Shown here: in pieces, positions 8,498-17,488 of the stretch
Numbering within the stretch: the stretch's first letter is position 1
Layout: every line of letters begins with the position of its first letter
From: Limnohabitans sp. Rim8
GTDB lineage: Bacteria > Pseudomonadota > Gammaproteobacteria > Burkholderiales > Burkholderiaceae_C
NCBI GenBank assembly: GCA_945897795.1
Contig: CAMDFT010000009.1
Coordinates: 1 to 61,219, forward strand
Direction: 5' to 3'
Length of the DNA stretch: 61,219 nucleotides
Position numbers and translations under genes: made by a program
Notes under the pieces: model-generated
What the model was told of the DNA's origin: nothing
Databases searched by the model: none
The model's input: only the letters and a program-made list of their open reading frames with translations

Positions 8498-10951
8498 GTG
8501 CCCCTTTTCCCTGTCCCTTTTTCGCAGCCTCCGGTGGCCCATGTCCCTTTGCGGTCTGTGGTGTGGGCGGTGTTGTTTGTGGTTCAGGGTTTGGCACAGG
8601 CTCAAGCGCAGACCCCAACCCAAACGCCGAGGGGGGCCGCAACTGCGCCCTCAGACTTGGTCCTGCGCAGCAGTCCCTTGCTGGAAGAAGCCATTTCTCA
8701 GCGCCAGGAGAAAGAGGGGGCGACTCACCTTCAAGGCCTGCGCCTGCGCGTGCGCCCCGATCTGGACATGGTGATCGAGGGCGAGGCCAGCATCCGCAAG
8801 CCGGGTCTGAGCATTCAGGCAGGGCAACTGTCCTTTGACCAAAGCCAAGACGTGGTCGAGGCCACAGGCCAGGTGCGGCTGAGTCGACCGGGCAGTTTGT
8901 TGACCGGTCCCAAGCTCACACTGCAGGTCGACAGTTTCCAAGGCACGCTGACGCAGCCCACTTTTGAACTTTACAAAAGCGGTGCCTACGGTCAGGCGGC
9001 GCAGATCGAGTTTGTCGATGAGCAGCGTGCCATCGTGCGCGAAGCCAGTTACACCACCTGCAGGCGCACGCCCGGGCCTGAATGGTTGCCTGCATGGGTA
9101 CTCAAGGCCACCCGTTTGAGTCTGGACGAAGAAGAGTCCACCGTGCAGGCTGAGGGGGTGCAGTTGCGCTTTCAGGACTTTCCGGTGCTGGCCATACCTG
9201 CCGTCACCTTTCCGATGACCAGCGAACGCAAGTCGGGCCTGTTGCCGCCCGTGATGGGCATCACCACCACCAACGGGGTAGAACTGGCCCAGCCCTACTA
9301 CTTCGACATCGCGCCCAACCGCGACGCCACCGTCACCACCCACCTCATGAGCAAGCGTGGCGTGGCGGTGGACACTGAATTCCGTTATCTGGAGAACGAC
9401 TACCGCGGCCAGGCCCGGCTGAACCTGATGCCCCAGGACCGCCTGCGCGACCAAGCCCGCTGGGGCTGGTCTAGCCAGCACAATGGCAGTCTCGATACAG
9501 GGCTGGACAGCGTGGGGCGCATCGGTTTGGGCCTGAACCTGAACCGGGTCAGCGACGACAACTATTGGCGAGATTTTCCGCGCTCCGGCCTGGTCTTGAC
9601 CCAGCGCCTTTTGCCATCCACAGGGGCTTTGAGCTGGGGCCGTGGCAACTTGACCATGAGCGCGCAGGTTCAGCGCTGGCAAACCCTGCAAGACTTCAAT
9701 GCCCCCATCACCCCGCCGTATGACCGAGCGCCCCAAATCGGGCTGCGCTATGGACAGTGGCAGGCCGATGGCCTGGACTGGTCTGTGCAGGCCGACACCA
9801 CCCGCTTCGAGGCCAGCTACGACCGCATCCCCTTGGCCAGCAATGCGGTGCGACCCGTGCCCCGCAATGGCGAGCGCAGTTTTGTGCTGGCGCAAGTCAG
9901 CCGCCCCTGGATCCGCCCTTGGGGCTTCGTCACGCCCAAACTGCAACTGCATGCCACCCGCTATCAATTCGACCAAGCACTCGATTCGGGGGTGAGGGCC
10001 GCCGACCGGGTTTTGCCCACCCTCTCATTGGATTCGGGCCTGGTGTATGAGCGCGAGACCCAGTGGTTTGGCCGGGGCGTGACGCAAACGCTGGAGCCAC
10101 GGGCTTTTTATGCGCGCACGCCGTTCCGGGACCAAAGCCTTTTGCCGGTGTACGACACGGGCGCAACCGATTTCAATTTGTCCACCATCTACAGCGAAAA
10201 CGCCTACGTGGGCCACGACCGCTTGGTCGACAACGACGCCTTGACCCTGGGCGTCACCAGCCGGTTTTTTGATGCCGACAACGGTGCTGAAATGTTGCGT
10301 GTGGGCATGGCCCAGCGCATCCGTTTTTCTGATCAGCAAGTGGTGTTGCCCGGCCAGTCCGCTGCGGCGGCGGGTCTGAGTGATTTGTTGTTGGGCGCAG
10401 GTGTGCGCTGGGATGACCGCTGGGCGCTCGATGCCACGGTGCAGGTCAACAGCCAGACTGACCGCGTCAGCCGCAGTACCTTGCAAGCCCGCTACAGCCC
10501 CAGCCCTTACCGGGTGCTGAATGCGGCTTACCGTCTGAATCAGGGTGTGAGTGAGCAGATCGACATGGGCTGGCAATGGCCTCTGAGTGACTTGCTGGGG
10601 CGGCGCGATGCGGCTGCGGAAAGTGCCTGGAGCCGTACACCCGGCCAGGGTCTGGGCCCAGACCGGTGGTACAGCGTGGGCCGCCTGAACTTTAGCCTGA
10701 CCGAAGGCCGTATGGTCGACAGCCTTCTGGGTCTGGAATACGATGGCGGCTGCTGGATCGGGCGCATCGCTTTCGAGCGAATCCAGAGCACCGTGAGCAC
10801 CGCGTCCAGCCGTTTGCTGTTCCAGCTTGAATTCATTGGACTGGCCCGTGTCGGGGCCAGCCCACTCAATGCCCTTCGCAACAACATCCCACGTTACCAA
10901 AACTTGCGAGACTCCACCGTTGAAACCAGCCGTTTCCAGCACTATGAATAA
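8498..10951 (+). CDS. lptD: LPS-assembly outer membrane protein LptD
   Basis: LptD is the beta-barrel that, with LptE, inserts lipopolysaccharide into the outer leaflet. The 817-residue protein has an N-terminal signal peptide (hydrophobic VVWAVLFVVQG then AQAQA), a periplasmic OstA-like beta-jellyroll (about 60-200, with GEASIRKPGLSIQAGQ and the single motif YTTCRR) and a long C-terminal barrel of aromatic-rich strands. The best start I find is a GTG at 8498. LptD cysteines are usually four; here I see Cys in TTCRR and GGCW, so the disulfide pattern may be reduced. The stop overlaps the surA start by 8 bp, which suits joint expression because SurA folds outer membrane proteins. Confidence 0.95.
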   Translation: MPLFPVPFSQPPVAHVPLRSVVWAVLFVVQGLAQAQAQTPTQTPRGAATAPSDLVLRSSPLLEEAISQRQEKEGATHLQGLRLRVRPDLDMVIEGEASIRKPGLSIQAGQLSFDQSQDVVEATGQVRLSRPGSLLTGPKLTLQVDSFQGTLTQPTFELYKSGAYGQAAQIEFVDEQRAIVREASYTTCRRTPGPEWLPAWVLKATRLSLDEEESTVQAEGVQLRFQDFPVLAIPAVTFPMTSERKSGLLPPVMGITTTNGVELAQPYYFDIAPNRDATVTTHLMSKRGVAVDTEFRYLENDYRGQARLNLMPQDRLRDQARWGWSSQHNGSLDTGLDSVGRIGLGLNLNRVSDDNYWRDFPRSGLVLTQRLLPSTGALSWGRGNLTMSAQVQRWQTLQDFNAPITPPYDRAPQIGLRYGQWQADGLDWSVQADTTRFEASYDRIPLASNAVRPVPRNGERSFVLAQVSRPWIRPWGFVTPKLQLHATRYQFDQALDSGVRAADRVLPTLSLDSGLVYERETQWFGRGVTQTLEPRAFYARTPFRDQSLLPVYDTGATDFNLSTIYSENAYVGHDRLVDNDALTLGVTSRFFDADNGAEMLRVGMAQRIRFSDQQVVLPGQSAAAAGLSDLLLGAGVRWDDRWALDATVQVNSQTDRVSRSTLQARYSPSPYRVLNAAYRLNQGVSEQIDMGWQWPLSDLLGRRDAAAESAWSRTPGQGLGPDRWYSVGRLNFSLTEGRMVDSLLGLEYDGGCWIGRIAFERIQSTVSTASSRLLFQLEFIGLARVGASPLNALRNNIPRYQNLRDSTVETSRFQHYE

Positions 10952-12305
10952 ACACCTGTTTCCTGTTCGTGCCTTGTGGGTCGCTTGCGCCTCGGTCTGC
11001 CTGACCGCAGCGTGGTTGCCGCTGAATGTGTCGGCCCAAACCCCGGCCTCCGCTGCGTCGCGTCCTGTGGCCATACGCTCGGTCGACTTCATTGTCGCCG
11101 TGGTCAACTCCGAACCCATCACCCATCAGGAGGTGCAGACCCTGGGCCTGCGCCTTCAGCGCGAAGCGCAAGCGCAAGGCCGGCCTGTTGATGCTCCTGA
11201 GGCCAAGCAACTGGCGCTGGCGCAACTCATCAACGACAAAGCCCAGCTCCAGCAAGCCCGAGACGTGGGCATCGTGGTCGACGAAGACGCTTTGGACCAA
11301 GCCGAGGCGGGCGTGGCCAGCAACAACCAGCTCACGCGCGAAGCCATGCGCCAGCGCTTACAACAAGACGGCGTGGCCCTGACCACCTTTCGCGAACAGC
11401 TGCGCAACCAGTTGCTGCTGACCCGTGTGCGCGAGCGCGAAGTGGAAGCGCGCATCCGAATCAGCGACATCGAGGTCGAACAGTTTTTGCAAGAACAGAT
11501 CAAGGCTCAGGCTGCACGCGCCCCAGCCGATTTGAATCTGGCCATGATCCTGATTGCCGTGCCGGAAAACAGCACGCAAGAACAAATCAAGCCGCTGGAG
11601 ACCCGAGCGCGGGAGGTTGCCCGCCGCGCTCGCAGTGGCGACAACTTTGCCGAGTTGGCCCAGACCTTCTCGCAAACGGCCGACCGAGGGGCCAATGGCG
11701 GGGCATTGGGTTTGCGCCCGGTCGACCGTTATCCCGAGCTGTTTGTGCAGGCCATTGCGGGATTGCCTGTGGGCGGTGTGTCCGAGGTGTTGCGTTCGGG
11801 TGCAGGTTTTCATGTGCTCAAAGTTCTGGAGCGCCAGCAGGCTCCCGCCACCTTGATGGCCACGCAAACCCGTGCGCGGCACATTTTGCTGCGCTTGACG
11901 CCTCAGCTGACCCAGGCCCAAGCGCTGGCGCAGCTGAGCGCCTTACGCCAGGACATTGTCTCGGGCAAGGCCGATTTCGCGGAGGCGGCCAAACGCCTGT
12001 CGCAAGACGGCAGCGCAGCCCAAGGGGGTGATTTGGGTTGGGCCAGCCCCGGCATGTTTGTGCCCGAGTTCGAGCAGACCATGAACCGCCTGCGCCCCGG
12101 CCAGGTGGCCGACCCGATTGTTTCGCGTTTTGGCGTCCATTTGATCGAGGTGACCGATCGGCGCGATGCCCCCATGAGCGATGCTGAGCAACGCACCCTT
12201 GCGCGCAACGTTTTGCGTGAAAAGAAAGTCGACGAAGCCTATGTCGCTTGGGCCGAGGATGTGCGCGGCCGCGCCTATGTCGAATTGCGCGAGCCCGTCC
12301 AATGA
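10944..12305 (+). CDS. surA: Periplasmic chaperone / peptidyl-prolyl isomerase SurA
   Basis: SurA escorts unfolded outer membrane proteins such as LptD to the BAM complex. The 453-residue protein has a signal peptide (residues 1-34, ending NVSAQ), an N-terminal chaperone domain beginning [14 protein letters not shown], and two parvulin PPIase domains (about 200-300 and 310-410). The second contains [28 protein letters not shown] and FGVHLIEV. The start at 10944 overlaps the lptD stop. Its own stop overlaps the rsmA start as ATGA, so lptD-surA-rsmA is a tightly coupled operon. pdxA, which commonly separates surA and rsmA, is absent here. Confidence 0.96.
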   Translation: MNKHLFPVRALWVACASVCLTAAWLPLNVSAQTPASAASRPVAIRSVDFIVAVVNSEPITHQEVQTLGLRLQREAQAQGRPVDAPEAKQLALAQLINDKAQLQQARDVGIVVDEDALDQAEAGVASNNQLTREAMRQRLQQDGVALTTFREQLRNQLLLTRVREREVEARIRISDIEVEQFLQEQIKAQAARAPADLNLAMILIAVPENSTQEQIKPLETRAREVARRARSGDNFAELAQTFSQTADRGANGGALGLRPVDRYPELFVQAIAGLPVGGVSEVLRSGAGFHVLKVLERQQAPATLMATQTRARHILLRLTPQLTQAQALAQLSALRQDIVSGKADFAEAAKRLSQDGSAAQGGDLGWASPGMFVPEFEQTMNRLRPGQVADPIVSRFGVHLIEVTDRRDAPMSDAEQRTLARNVLREKKVDEAYVAWAEDVRGRAYVELREPVQ

Positions 12306-13081
12306 GGCACATCCCTCGCAAACGCTTTGGCCAGCACTTTCTGACGGACGGCGGCATCATCGATGCCATTGTGGACGCGATAGCCCCTGTGGCAGGTCAG
12401 CCCATGGCCGAGATCGGACCCGGTCTGGCTGCGCTCACGCAGCCTCTGGTTGAGCGCCTAGGCCATCTGACGGTGATTGAGCTCGACCGTGACTTGGCCG
12501 TGCGTCTGCGCGAACACCCGCAGCTGTCGGTGGTGGAGTCGGATGTGCTGAAGGTCGACTTTCGGGCGCTGGCAGCGCAAATGCTGGGAAAGGCCACAGC
12601 GGCACCCCTGAGCAAGATTCGGGTGGTGGGGAACTTGCCCTACAACATTTCCACGCCCATCTTGTTCCATCTGCTGGCGCAGGTCGACGTGATCGAAGAC
12701 CAGCACTTCATGCTGCAAAAGGAAGTGATCGATCGGATGGTGGCCCAGCCTTCTACGTCGGACTACAGCCGCCTGTCGGTCATGCTGCAGTGGCGCTACG
12801 ACATGGCCAACGTGCTGTTTGTGCCGCCCGAGAGTTTTGATCCACCCCCACGCGTGGACAGTGCCGTGGTGCGCATGGTGCCGCTGACTCAGCCGCCGGA
12901 TGTCCACTTCAAAACGCTGGAAACACTGGTGCAGGTGGCCTTCAGCCAGCGCCGCAAAATCTTGCGCAATACCCTGGGCAAGTGGTTGGATGAAAAGGGG
13001 TTTGCCGGGCAATTTGATTTGCAGCGCCGCGCTGAAGAAGTCCCCGTGGCCGAGTTCGTGGCCTTGGCCCAGGCTGTCTGA
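12302..13081 (+). CDS. rsmA: 16S rRNA (adenine(1518/1519)-N6)-dimethyltransferase
   Basis: RsmA (KsgA) dimethylates A1518 and A1519 in the 3' hairpin of 16S rRNA, a late step of 30S maturation. The 259-residue length is typical. Motifs are RKRFGQHFL at the N terminus, [12 protein letters not shown] (motif I, an A in place of the usual G-x-G-x-G pattern), VIELDRDLA and the catalytic [14 protein letters not shown]. The C-terminal [15 protein letters not shown] is also characteristic. The start overlaps the surA stop by 4 bp. A rho-independent terminator follows within 30 bp and closes the operon. Confidence 0.97.
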   Translation: MRHIPRKRFGQHFLTDGGIIDAIVDAIAPVAGQPMAEIGPGLAALTQPLVERLGHLTVIELDRDLAVRLREHPQLSVVESDVLKVDFRALAAQMLGKATAAPLSKIRVVGNLPYNISTPILFHLLAQVDVIEDQHFMLQKEVIDRMVAQPSTSDYSRLSVMLQWRYDMANVLFVPPESFDPPPRVDSAVVRMVPLTQPPDVHFKTLETLVQVAFSQRRKILRNTLGKWLDEKGFAGQFDLQRRAEEVPVAEFVALAQAV

Positions 13082-13108
13082 AGCACCCGTCGGTGCTCTG
13101 CGCTAAAG

Positions 13109-13135
13109 AAAAAGCCCGTCACAGACGGGCTTTTT
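13109..13135 (+). terminator. Rho-independent terminator of lptD-surA-rsmA (bidirectional)
   Basis: A perfect 12-bp stem, AAAAAGCCCGTC and GACGGGCTTTTT, closed by a 3-nt loop (ACA), sits 27 bp past the rsmA stop. The A-run and U-run flank both sides, so it can also end minus-strand transcription arriving from the barstar gene. Confidence 0.95.
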
Positions 13136-13166
13136 CATGAGTGCCGCTCAAGCGGCCCAAAGGTGC

Positions 13167-13286
13167 TCAGGCGGCTGCGAGCCAATACCCTGCGTTGAAT
13201 GGGCTGCTCATGCGCAGCGCCAAGGGCGACACGTCCACCAATTTGTCGGTGGGCATTTTTTCGCCTTCTTCGATCGAGTCGACCAT
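13167..13286 (-). CDS. Possible 39-residue small protein after barstar
   Basis: A short open frame between the barstar stop and the bidirectional terminator. From the ATG at 13286 it encodes a 39-residue acidic then hydrophobic peptide beginning MVDSIEEGEKMPTDKL and ending NAGYWLAAA. A GAGG site lies about 9 nt upstream of this ATG. The frame stays open to 13370, but that longer version overlaps barstar. I recognise no family. It may be a real small gene or a chance frame in a 213-bp gap. Confidence 0.3.
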   Translation of the reverse strand: MVDSIEEGEKMPTDKLVDVSPLALRMSSPFNAGYWLAAA

Positions 13287-13348
13287 CAAGGTGTCCTCGG
13301 TTTGTGCCTCAATCGCCCGTCCTGCTTGGCTGTTTTGCGCAGAACGGG

Positions 13349-13774
13349 CTACAGAAAAGAATAGAAGCATCGGAAGGGTATCTTCCGGTCTCCCCAGTAA
13401 TCGGCCGTGTCGCGGAAGATGTCCAGCAATTGCTCGCGGGCTTCCTTGTCAAACTTGACGTGTGCTGGAATTTGCTCGAGCACCACGATGAAGCCAGGCT
13501 GTTGGCCCGACTTGTGCAAGGGGTCGGTCATGCAGTCGTACAAGGCATCAAAATTTTTGCCAAAGTGCGAGGGCAGTGTAAATTGCGCACCAATGAGGTC
13601 CAGCACGTCTTGTTTGCTCTGGGCTTCGGCCAGGTTGGCATACAAAAAGTGGTGGCCTAGGCCTTGGGCGGCCTCTTGCAAATCGCTCACGCGGTAAGCG
13701 CGAATCGACTGCACGATGTTCGACCGCACGCCCTTCAGGGGCGTCTCTTGGTCTTTAAGTGTCGGCATGTCCAT
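13349..13774 (-). CDS. Barstar-family ribonuclease inhibitor
   Basis: A 141-residue barstar-like protein that should bind and neutralise the ribonuclease encoded just upstream. The fold signature is FGKNFDALYDCMTDP, matching the barstar helix that plugs the RNase active site, preceded by SKQDVLDLIGAQFTLPSH. The N-terminal 45 residues extend beyond the 89-residue Bacillus barstar. The gene begins 29 bp after the ribonuclease stop on the same strand, so toxin comes first and inhibitor second. It lacks a signal sequence and should act in the cytoplasm. Confidence 0.88.
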   Translation of the reverse strand: MDMPTLKDQETPLKGVRSNIVQSIRAYRVSDLQEAAQGLGHHFLYANLAEAQSKQDVLDLIGAQFTLPSHFGKNFDALYDCMTDPLHKSGQQPGFIVVLEQIPAHVKFDKEAREQLLDIFRDTADYWGDRKIPFRCFYSFL

Positions 13775-13803
13775 CTCCGTGGTCTTTCTTGAGAACTAAA
13801 AAA

Positions 13804-14217
13804 TCAGGGTCTGTCAACGATCAGGCGAAAGCTCGCGTAATGGTCTTCGGTGTAGTAACAGGCTTTCGGTTCTGTGGGCACAGGGCCGCCGCAGACGATG
13901 CGACGGGCTCCACGGTGACGCACGCCGGGTGTCCTGACGGTGTATTCGCGGTAGTAACCCCTCGCCTCGCGTGGCAAGAGTCGCTCGCGGTTGCCAAACA
14001 CCGTCCCGTCCTTTTCGTAGGGAAAAGGACTACCCTTGCGGATATTTTGGTAGGTTGTCTGGCCTTCACGGGGCAAGTCAATGACCAACAAAGTGGATTG
14101 AAGTTGCGCCTCTTGGGGTGACCGCGCCTGCACCAAAAATGTGCATGCCAGCAAAATGAAGCCCATCAGCACAGCGAACCAGTACCGACGGGCCAAGGCT
14201 TGTTGTGCCACCCTCAT
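13804..14217 (-). CDS. Secreted or membrane-anchored RNase Sa/barnase-type ribonuclease
   Basis: A 137-residue protein with an N-terminal hydrophobic segment (about residues 13-30, YWFAVLMGFILLACTFLV) and a guanyl-specific ribonuclease domain. The catalytic set of the RNase Sa family is visible: Glu in YYREYTVRTPG, Arg in GARRIVCGG and His in YYTEDHYASFRLI. The nearest well-known relatives are Streptomyces RNase Sa and barnase. The ATG at 14217 has an AAGG site 7 nt away; an upstream ATG at 14238 has none. The hydrophobic segment may be a signal peptide or an anchor. Its inhibitor follows immediately. Confidence 0.9.
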   Translation of the reverse strand: MRVAQQALARRYWFAVLMGFILLACTFLVQARSPQEAQLQSTLLVIDLPREGQTTYQNIRKGSPFPYEKDGTVFGNRERLLPREARGYYREYTVRTPGVRHRGARRIVCGGPVPTEPKACYYTEDHYASFRLIVDRP

Positions 14218-14371
14218 GAATACACCTTTCAGGAGCATCCGGGTTTACCCGAAAACTCGAAGGCGCTAGTGTGTATCAAATGCGATAAAAATGCAAGCGA
14301 TTGCCAGTTAAATAGGCAAAGACAGTTTGCTCATTCAAAGAACATGTGAGTACGCACACCTGTTAGACCGG

Positions 14372-16675
14372 TCAACGAGCCGCGTTGGCGTCGGCCACGG
14401 TGAGCGCCGTCATGTTGACAATCCGGCGTACGGTGGTGCTGGGCGTCAATATATGCACAGGTTTGGCCGCACCCAAAAGAACCGGTCCAACGGCGATGTT
14501 GCCACCCGCAGCCGTCTTGAGCAGGTTGTAGGCAATGTTGGCCGCGTCCATGTTGGGCAAAACCAGCAAATTGGCGTCGCCCATCAAGCGGCTGTTGGGC
14601 ATGATGGCCTGGCGTGCCGCCGAATCCAAGGCCACGTCGCCGTGCATTTCGCCGTCCACTTCGAGCCAAGGGGCATTTTGGCGCAGCAAGTCCAGTACGT
14701 TTCGCATCTTGATGGCGCTGGGCTCGTTGGACGAACCGAAGTTCGAGTGCGACAACAAAGCGGCTTTGGGCTGGATACCGAAACGGCGCATTTCTTCGGC
14801 GGCCATGATGGTGAATTCGGCCAATTGCTGCGCTGTGGGGTCGTAGTTCACATGGGTGTCCACCATGAACACCTGACGTCCCGGCAGCATCAAGCCGTTC
14901 ATGCAAGCGTAGGTGTTCACGCCTTTGCGCTTGCCCACCACCTGGTCAATGTAGTTCAGGTGCATGGGGTTGGCGCCCCAGGTGCCGCAGATCATGCCGT
15001 CCACGTCGCCTTTGTGCAGCAACATGGCGCCAATGAGTGACAAGCGGCGGCGCATTTCGATCTTGGCGATCTGCTGGGTGACGCCCTTGCGCTCGGTCAT
15101 GCGGTGGTAGGTCTGCCAGAAATCGCGGTAACGGTGGTCGTCTTCCACGTTCACGATGTCGTAATCCAGCTCTTCCTTCAGGCGCAGGCCGAATTTCTCG
15201 ATGCGCTCGGCAATCACGGACGGGCGGCCGATCAGCGTGGGACGTGCAATGCCTTCGTCCACCACGATCTGAGATGCACGCAGCACGCGCTCTTCTTCAC
15301 CTTCGCTGTAAGCGATGCGTTTGTTCAGGGCGCGTTTGGCGGCCGTGAAGATGGGCTTCATCATGGTGCCGGAGGCGTACACAAAGCCTTGCAGGCGTTC
15401 GCGGTAAGCGTCCATGTCGGTGATGGGGCGAGAGGCCACGCCCGAGTCAAACGCCGCCTGGGCCACCGCAGGGGCGATCTTCATCATCAAGCGCGGGTCA
15501 AATGGCTTGGGGATCAGGTACTCGGGGCCAAACGCCAGGGGCTCGCCCACATAAGCGGCTGCCACAACTTCGCTTTGCTCGGCTTGTGCTAACTCGGCAA
15601 TCGCGTGCACGGCAGCGATTTCCATCTCCAAGGTGATGGTGGTGGCGCCGCAGTCCAAAGCACCCCGAAAGATATACGGAAAGCACAGGACGTTGTTGAC
15701 CTGGTTGGGGTAGTCGGTGCGGCCCGTGGCCATGATGGCGTCGTCGCGCACGGCTTTGACATCTTCAGGGTCGATTTCGGGGTTGGGGTTGGCCAGCGCA
15801 AAAATCAGCGGCGTGGCGGCCATGGACTTGACCATGTCTTGCTTGAGCACGCCACCTGCCGACAGACCCAAGAACACGTCGGCTCCGGCCATCACTTCGC
15901 GCAGCGTGCGGTGATCGGTTTTTTGCACGAACTGGATTTTGTCTTCGTCCATCAGTTCGGTACGGCCTTCGTAAACCACGCCCGCCAAATCGGTGACCCA
16001 GATGTTTTCACGCGGAATGCCCAGCTTGACCAACAAGCCCAAACAAGCCAGGGCCGCCGCGCCTGCGCCCGAAGTCACCAGTTTGATCTTTTTGGGGTCT
16101 TTGCCCACGATCTTCAAGCCGTTCAAAATGGCCGCGCCCACGACGATGGCGGTGCCGTGCTGGTCGTCGTGAAAGACCGGGATCTTCATGCGCTCGCGCA
16201 ATTTGCGTTCGATGTAGAAGCAATCCGGTGCCTTGATGTCTTCGAGGTTGATGCCGCCAAACGTTGGCTCCAGCGACGCGATGATCTCGACCAACTTGTC
16301 AGGGTCTTTCTCGTTGATCTCGATGTCGAACACGTCGATGCCCGAAAACTTTTTGAACAACACCCCTTTGCCTTCCATGACTGGCTTGCTGGCCAATGGG
16401 CCAATGTCGCCCAAGCCCAGCACGGCGGTGCCGTTGGTCACCACGCCCACCAAGTTGCCCCGGCTGGTGTACTTGAAGGCGTTGGCCGGGTCTTTGACGA
16501 TTTCTTCGCAGGGTGCAGCCACGCCGGGAGAATAGGCCAGTGCCAGATCGTGCTGGTTGACCAGTTGTTTGGTAGCCGCGATGGCGATTTTTCCGGGGGT
16601 GGGGAACTCGTGGTATTCGAGCGCAGCTTTGCGCAGCTGAGCGCGTTTTTCTTCGGCTTGGACCTTGTTGGTCAT
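14372..16675 (-). CDS. maeB: NADP-dependent malic enzyme (MaeB, malic/phosphotransacetylase fusion)
   Basis: MaeB decarboxylates malate to pyruvate with NADP and feeds gluconeogenesis and lipid synthesis. The 767-residue protein is the fused bacterial form. Residues 1 to about 430 are the malic enzyme ([28 protein letters not shown], the nucleotide-binding [14 protein letters not shown] and [10 protein letters not shown]). The rest is a phosphotransacetylase-like regulatory domain ([26 protein letters not shown]). The C-terminal domain in this family senses acetyl-CoA and is generally not catalytic. It stands alone, with about 200 bp upstream and 154 bp before the ribonuclease start. Confidence 0.97.
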   Translation of the reverse strand: MTNKVQAEEKRAQLRKAALEYHEFPTPGKIAIAATKQLVNQHDLALAYSPGVAAPCEEIVKDPANAFKYTSRGNLVGVVTNGTAVLGLGDIGPLASKPVMEGKGVLFKKFSGIDVFDIEINEKDPDKLVEIIASLEPTFGGINLEDIKAPDCFYIERKLRERMKIPVFHDDQHGTAIVVGAAILNGLKIVGKDPKKIKLVTSGAGAAALACLGLLVKLGIPRENIWVTDLAGVVYEGRTELMDEDKIQFVQKTDHRTLREVMAGADVFLGLSAGGVLKQDMVKSMAATPLIFALANPNPEIDPEDVKAVRDDAIMATGRTDYPNQVNNVLCFPYIFRGALDCGATTITLEMEIAAVHAIAELAQAEQSEVVAAAYVGEPLAFGPEYLIPKPFDPRLMMKIAPAVAQAAFDSGVASRPITDMDAYRERLQGFVYASGTMMKPIFTAAKRALNKRIAYSEGEEERVLRASQIVVDEGIARPTLIGRPSVIAERIEKFGLRLKEELDYDIVNVEDDHRYRDFWQTYHRMTERKGVTQQIAKIEMRRRLSLIGAMLLHKGDVDGMICGTWGANPMHLNYIDQVVGKRKGVNTYACMNGLMLPGRQVFMVDTHVNYDPTAQQLAEFTIMAAEEMRRFGIQPKAALLSHSNFGSSNEPSAIKMRNVLDLLRQNAPWLEVDGEMHGDVALDSAARQAIMPNSRLMGDANLLVLPNMDAANIAYNLLKTAAGGNIAVGPVLLGAAKPVHILTPSTTVRRIVNMTALTVADANAAR

Positions 16676-16875
16676 GGGGTTGGGCTCCGTTGTGGGGATG
16701 TGCTGTCAGGGCTGCCTGGATTCAGCAGACAAGATGCTGAGAAAGGAATTTGTCAACGCGCAAGGCGACACTCGGTCAATATTTTCATTGTAGACCCCGG
16801 ATTCAAGTCTTTGAGTCTGGGTAATGCCCTTCTCAAGTGAGTTGGCTTTTGACTTTTGCGCACAAATGGCAGTGA

Positions 16876-17484
16876 TCAGCGCAAGTGCTTCCAGGCTTTG
16901 TGTTGCAAGGCCTCGGTCACGCTGACCGATCGTTGCCCTGGGATGATTTGAAAAGACGCACCGGCTTGCAAACGACCTGTTTGCTCCACCGCCAAATAAA
17001 AGCCGCAGCGCCCGCTTTGAACCATGTCTTTGGCGGCCCCGGCGTAGCCCATGACGGCGTTGAATTTGCCGCAGGGCTCGCGCGGCTGGGTCACGCGAAA
17101 GACCACGTTGCCAAAATCCAAGCGGTCGCCAATGAACAGGTCTTGTTCGAGCAGGCCTTGCAAGCTCAGGTTTTCACCCAAGTAGCCAGGAGCCAAGGGT
17201 TCTTCAAACATCGTCGCGCCCTGGGCCTGCCGCTGCGCCTGCCACCAAGGCAGGTGTTCCGAAGGCAAGGCGTACAACGCTTTGCTCAGGCCACCATGCA
17301 CCGACAAATCAGCCTGCTCGTCACCGGCCAAGCCCAGCACCCCGACCTCGATGGGGCCAGAGACCGTGGTTTTGCCAATGGCCGACACCAGTTTGCGCCC
17401 GCCCACCATCAGTGGGCGAACCTGGCCGGTCTGGATGGCGAGCAGCTGGCCCGAAAGAACAGCCGCCGAACTCGATGCCATCAA
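16876..17484 (-). CDS. MOSC domain protein (YiiM-like)
   Basis: A 202-residue MOSC protein. MOSC domains bind molybdenum cofactor through a conserved cysteine; stand-alone YiiM-type members act in reduction of N-hydroxylated compounds. Landmarks are GLAGDEQADLSVHGG, YLGENLSLQGL, the ligand region TQPREPCGKF and, near the C terminus, SGRCGFYLAV. The start lies 4 bp after the pepP stop, so it is cotranscribed with pepP. I see no other molybdenum-cofactor gene in the window. Confidence 0.88.
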   Translation of the reverse strand: MMASSSAAVLSGQLLAIQTGQVRPLMVGGRKLVSAIGKTTVSGPIEVGVLGLAGDEQADLSVHGGLSKALYALPSEHLPWWQAQRQAQGATMFEEPLAPGYLGENLSLQGLLEQDLFIGDRLDFGNVVFRVTQPREPCGKFNAVMGYAGAAKDMVQSGRCGFYLAVEQTGRLQAGASFQIIPGQRSVSVTEALQHKAWKHLR

Positions 17485-17488
17485 TCCT

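Noticed and set aside
8651..9976. Long minus-strand open frame (441 codons) opposite lptD
   Set aside because: It lies wholly inside lptD on the other strand. The predicted product has no recognisable motif and reads like a high-GC shadow.
15605..16840. 411-codon plus-strand frame opposite maeB
   Set aside because: The malic enzyme motifs are on the minus strand; this frame has none.
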